From Oscillospiraceae bacterium UBA3851 (GTDB lineage Bacteria; Bacillota; Clostridia; Oscillospirales; Oscillospiraceae): 6,425 bases of DNA. The DNA lies in contig DGHJ01000086.1 of the NCBI GenBank assembly GCA_002392625.1, forward strand, positions 285 through 6,709, read 5' to 3'. The translations under genes and the position numbers were made by a program. How positions within the stretch are numbered: the first letter of the stretch is position 1; every line of letters begins with the position of its first letter. Shown one piece after another: positions 6,031-6,425 of the stretch. The notes below the pieces were generated by a model. The model had not been told where the DNA came from and did no database searches. It worked only from the letters and a program-made list of their open reading frames with translations.

Positions 6031-6077
6031 TTTCGGCCCGCACGGCGGGAGCTGATGCCCCGCCGTGCGGGCCGAAA
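6031..6077. repeat. Perfect 19-bp inverted repeat with 9-nt loop; possible terminator or leader hairpin
   Basis: Positions 6031-6049 are perfectly complementary to 6059-6077, with a 9-nt loop. The arms are very GC-rich with A/T triplets at the outer ends. On the minus strand the hairpin lies 39 nt after the stop of the pyruvate:ferredoxin oxidoreductase gene and ends 28 nt before the aldolase start. It is placed like a terminator, but no U-run follows the stem on either strand. No good promoter is visible between the hairpin and the aldolase gene, so the aldolase may be transcribed through it, making it a partial terminator, RNA-processing site or stabilising structure. The stem is seen directly; its role is inference. 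Confidence 0.7.
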
Positions 6078-6116
6078 TGGAGGGGGAAATCCGGATAACG
6101 TCAGTTTTCGGAGGCG

Positions 6117-6425
6117 TTACGCCTCGTTGTAGCTCTTTTCCAGCCGCACGTAGGTCTTATAGCGCTCATCGGCCTGGCGCTGAGCCTCGGCAAACAGCTT
6201 CGCGGCGGTCTCCGGGTACTTGACCGTCAGACCGGCGTAGCGCACCTCACCGTTCAGGAAGTCCATAACGGGGCGGCTGGGCTGCTTGTAGTCCAGGGAG
6301 AAGGGCTTCTCCTTTTTGTCGGGGTTGTAGCGGTACAGGGGCCACAGACCGCAGTCCACCGCCTTTTTCATCTCGGCCTGCACGTTGTTCATGCCGGCCT
6401 TGATGCCGTGGTTGATGCAGGGGGC
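6117..6425 (-). CDS. nifJ: Pyruvate:ferredoxin (flavodoxin) oxidoreductase, C-terminal fragment
   Basis: Only the last 102 codons and the TAA are inside the window; the 5' part lies beyond the right edge. The fragment matches the end of single-chain pyruvate:ferredoxin oxidoreductases: APCINHGI at the very start (with the Cys of the thiamine pyrophosphate domain), then EMKKAVDCGLWPLYRYNPD, FSLDYKQPS, DFLNGEVRY, and the closing helix LFAEAQRQADERYKTY. The enzyme oxidises pyruvate with CoA to acetyl-CoA and CO2, passing electrons to ferredoxin; it is typical of anaerobes. The protein ends without a long extension. It is on the same strand as the aldolase-reductase-kinase genes, 114 nt upstream, but the intervening 19-bp hairpin makes a shared operon uncertain. 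Assignment rests on strong end-to-end similarity of this short stretch to the family. Confidence 0.9.
   Translation of the reverse strand, partial: APCINHGIKAGMNNVQAEMKKAVDCGLWPLYRYNPDKKEKPFSLDYKQPSRPVMDFLNGEVRYAGLTVKYPETAAKLFAEAQRQADERYKTYVRLEKSYNEA

Noticed and set aside
1..6425. CRISPR array, tRNA, rRNA, insertion sequence or phage genes
   Set aside because: No regularly spaced direct repeats, cloverleaf-like sequences, transposase or phage motifs were seen on either strand.

Overview
The window is GC-rich DNA in which every supported gene lies on the minus strand. Strong AGGAGG-type ribosome binding sites, a single-chain pyruvate:ferredoxin oxidoreductase, and the protein families present suggest an anaerobic Firmicute of the class Clostridia, perhaps a gut Oscillospiraceae/Ruminococcaceae-type organism. 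That placement is inference from gene content and style; no marker gene fixes it.

Read in the direction of transcription (high to low coordinates), the window opens with the C-terminal end of a pyruvate:ferredoxin oxidoreductase (6425-6117). A 114-bp spacer follows, carrying a perfect 19-bp inverted repeat. Next is a compact three-gene set: a DapA/N-acetylneuraminate lyase-family class I aldolase (6002-5100), a 3-hydroxyisobutyrate dehydrogenase-family reductase resembling tartronate semialdehyde reductase (5045-4146), and a DUF1537 four-carbon acid sugar kinase that starts at GTG (4130-2697). Together they look like a catabolic module for an acid sugar: retro-aldol release of pyruvate or a related keto acid, reduction of the other fragment, and phosphorylation. 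The substrate cannot be read from the sequence. Pyruvate released by such a pathway could feed the adjacent oxidoreductase.

A 197-bp intergenic region (2696-2500) separates the two gene blocks. It holds an 85-bp structured element (10-bp outer inverted repeat enclosing two hairpins) and a clear extended -10 promoter for the next operon.

The second block is a tight operon: NAD(P)H-hydrate epimerase (2499-1768), a small RelA/SpoT-type HD hydrolase (1752-1318), an unusual fusion of a NifX-like domain, a Cys/His-rich linker and a SlyD-type FKBP isomerase (1314-457), and a peptide-deformylase-family protein cut by the window edge (386-1). The block has a metabolite-repair, stress and protein-maturation flavour. 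Two points merit attention: the Cys/His-rich fusion protein, and substitution of the normally invariant Gln (and the first Gly) in motif I of the deformylase-like protein.
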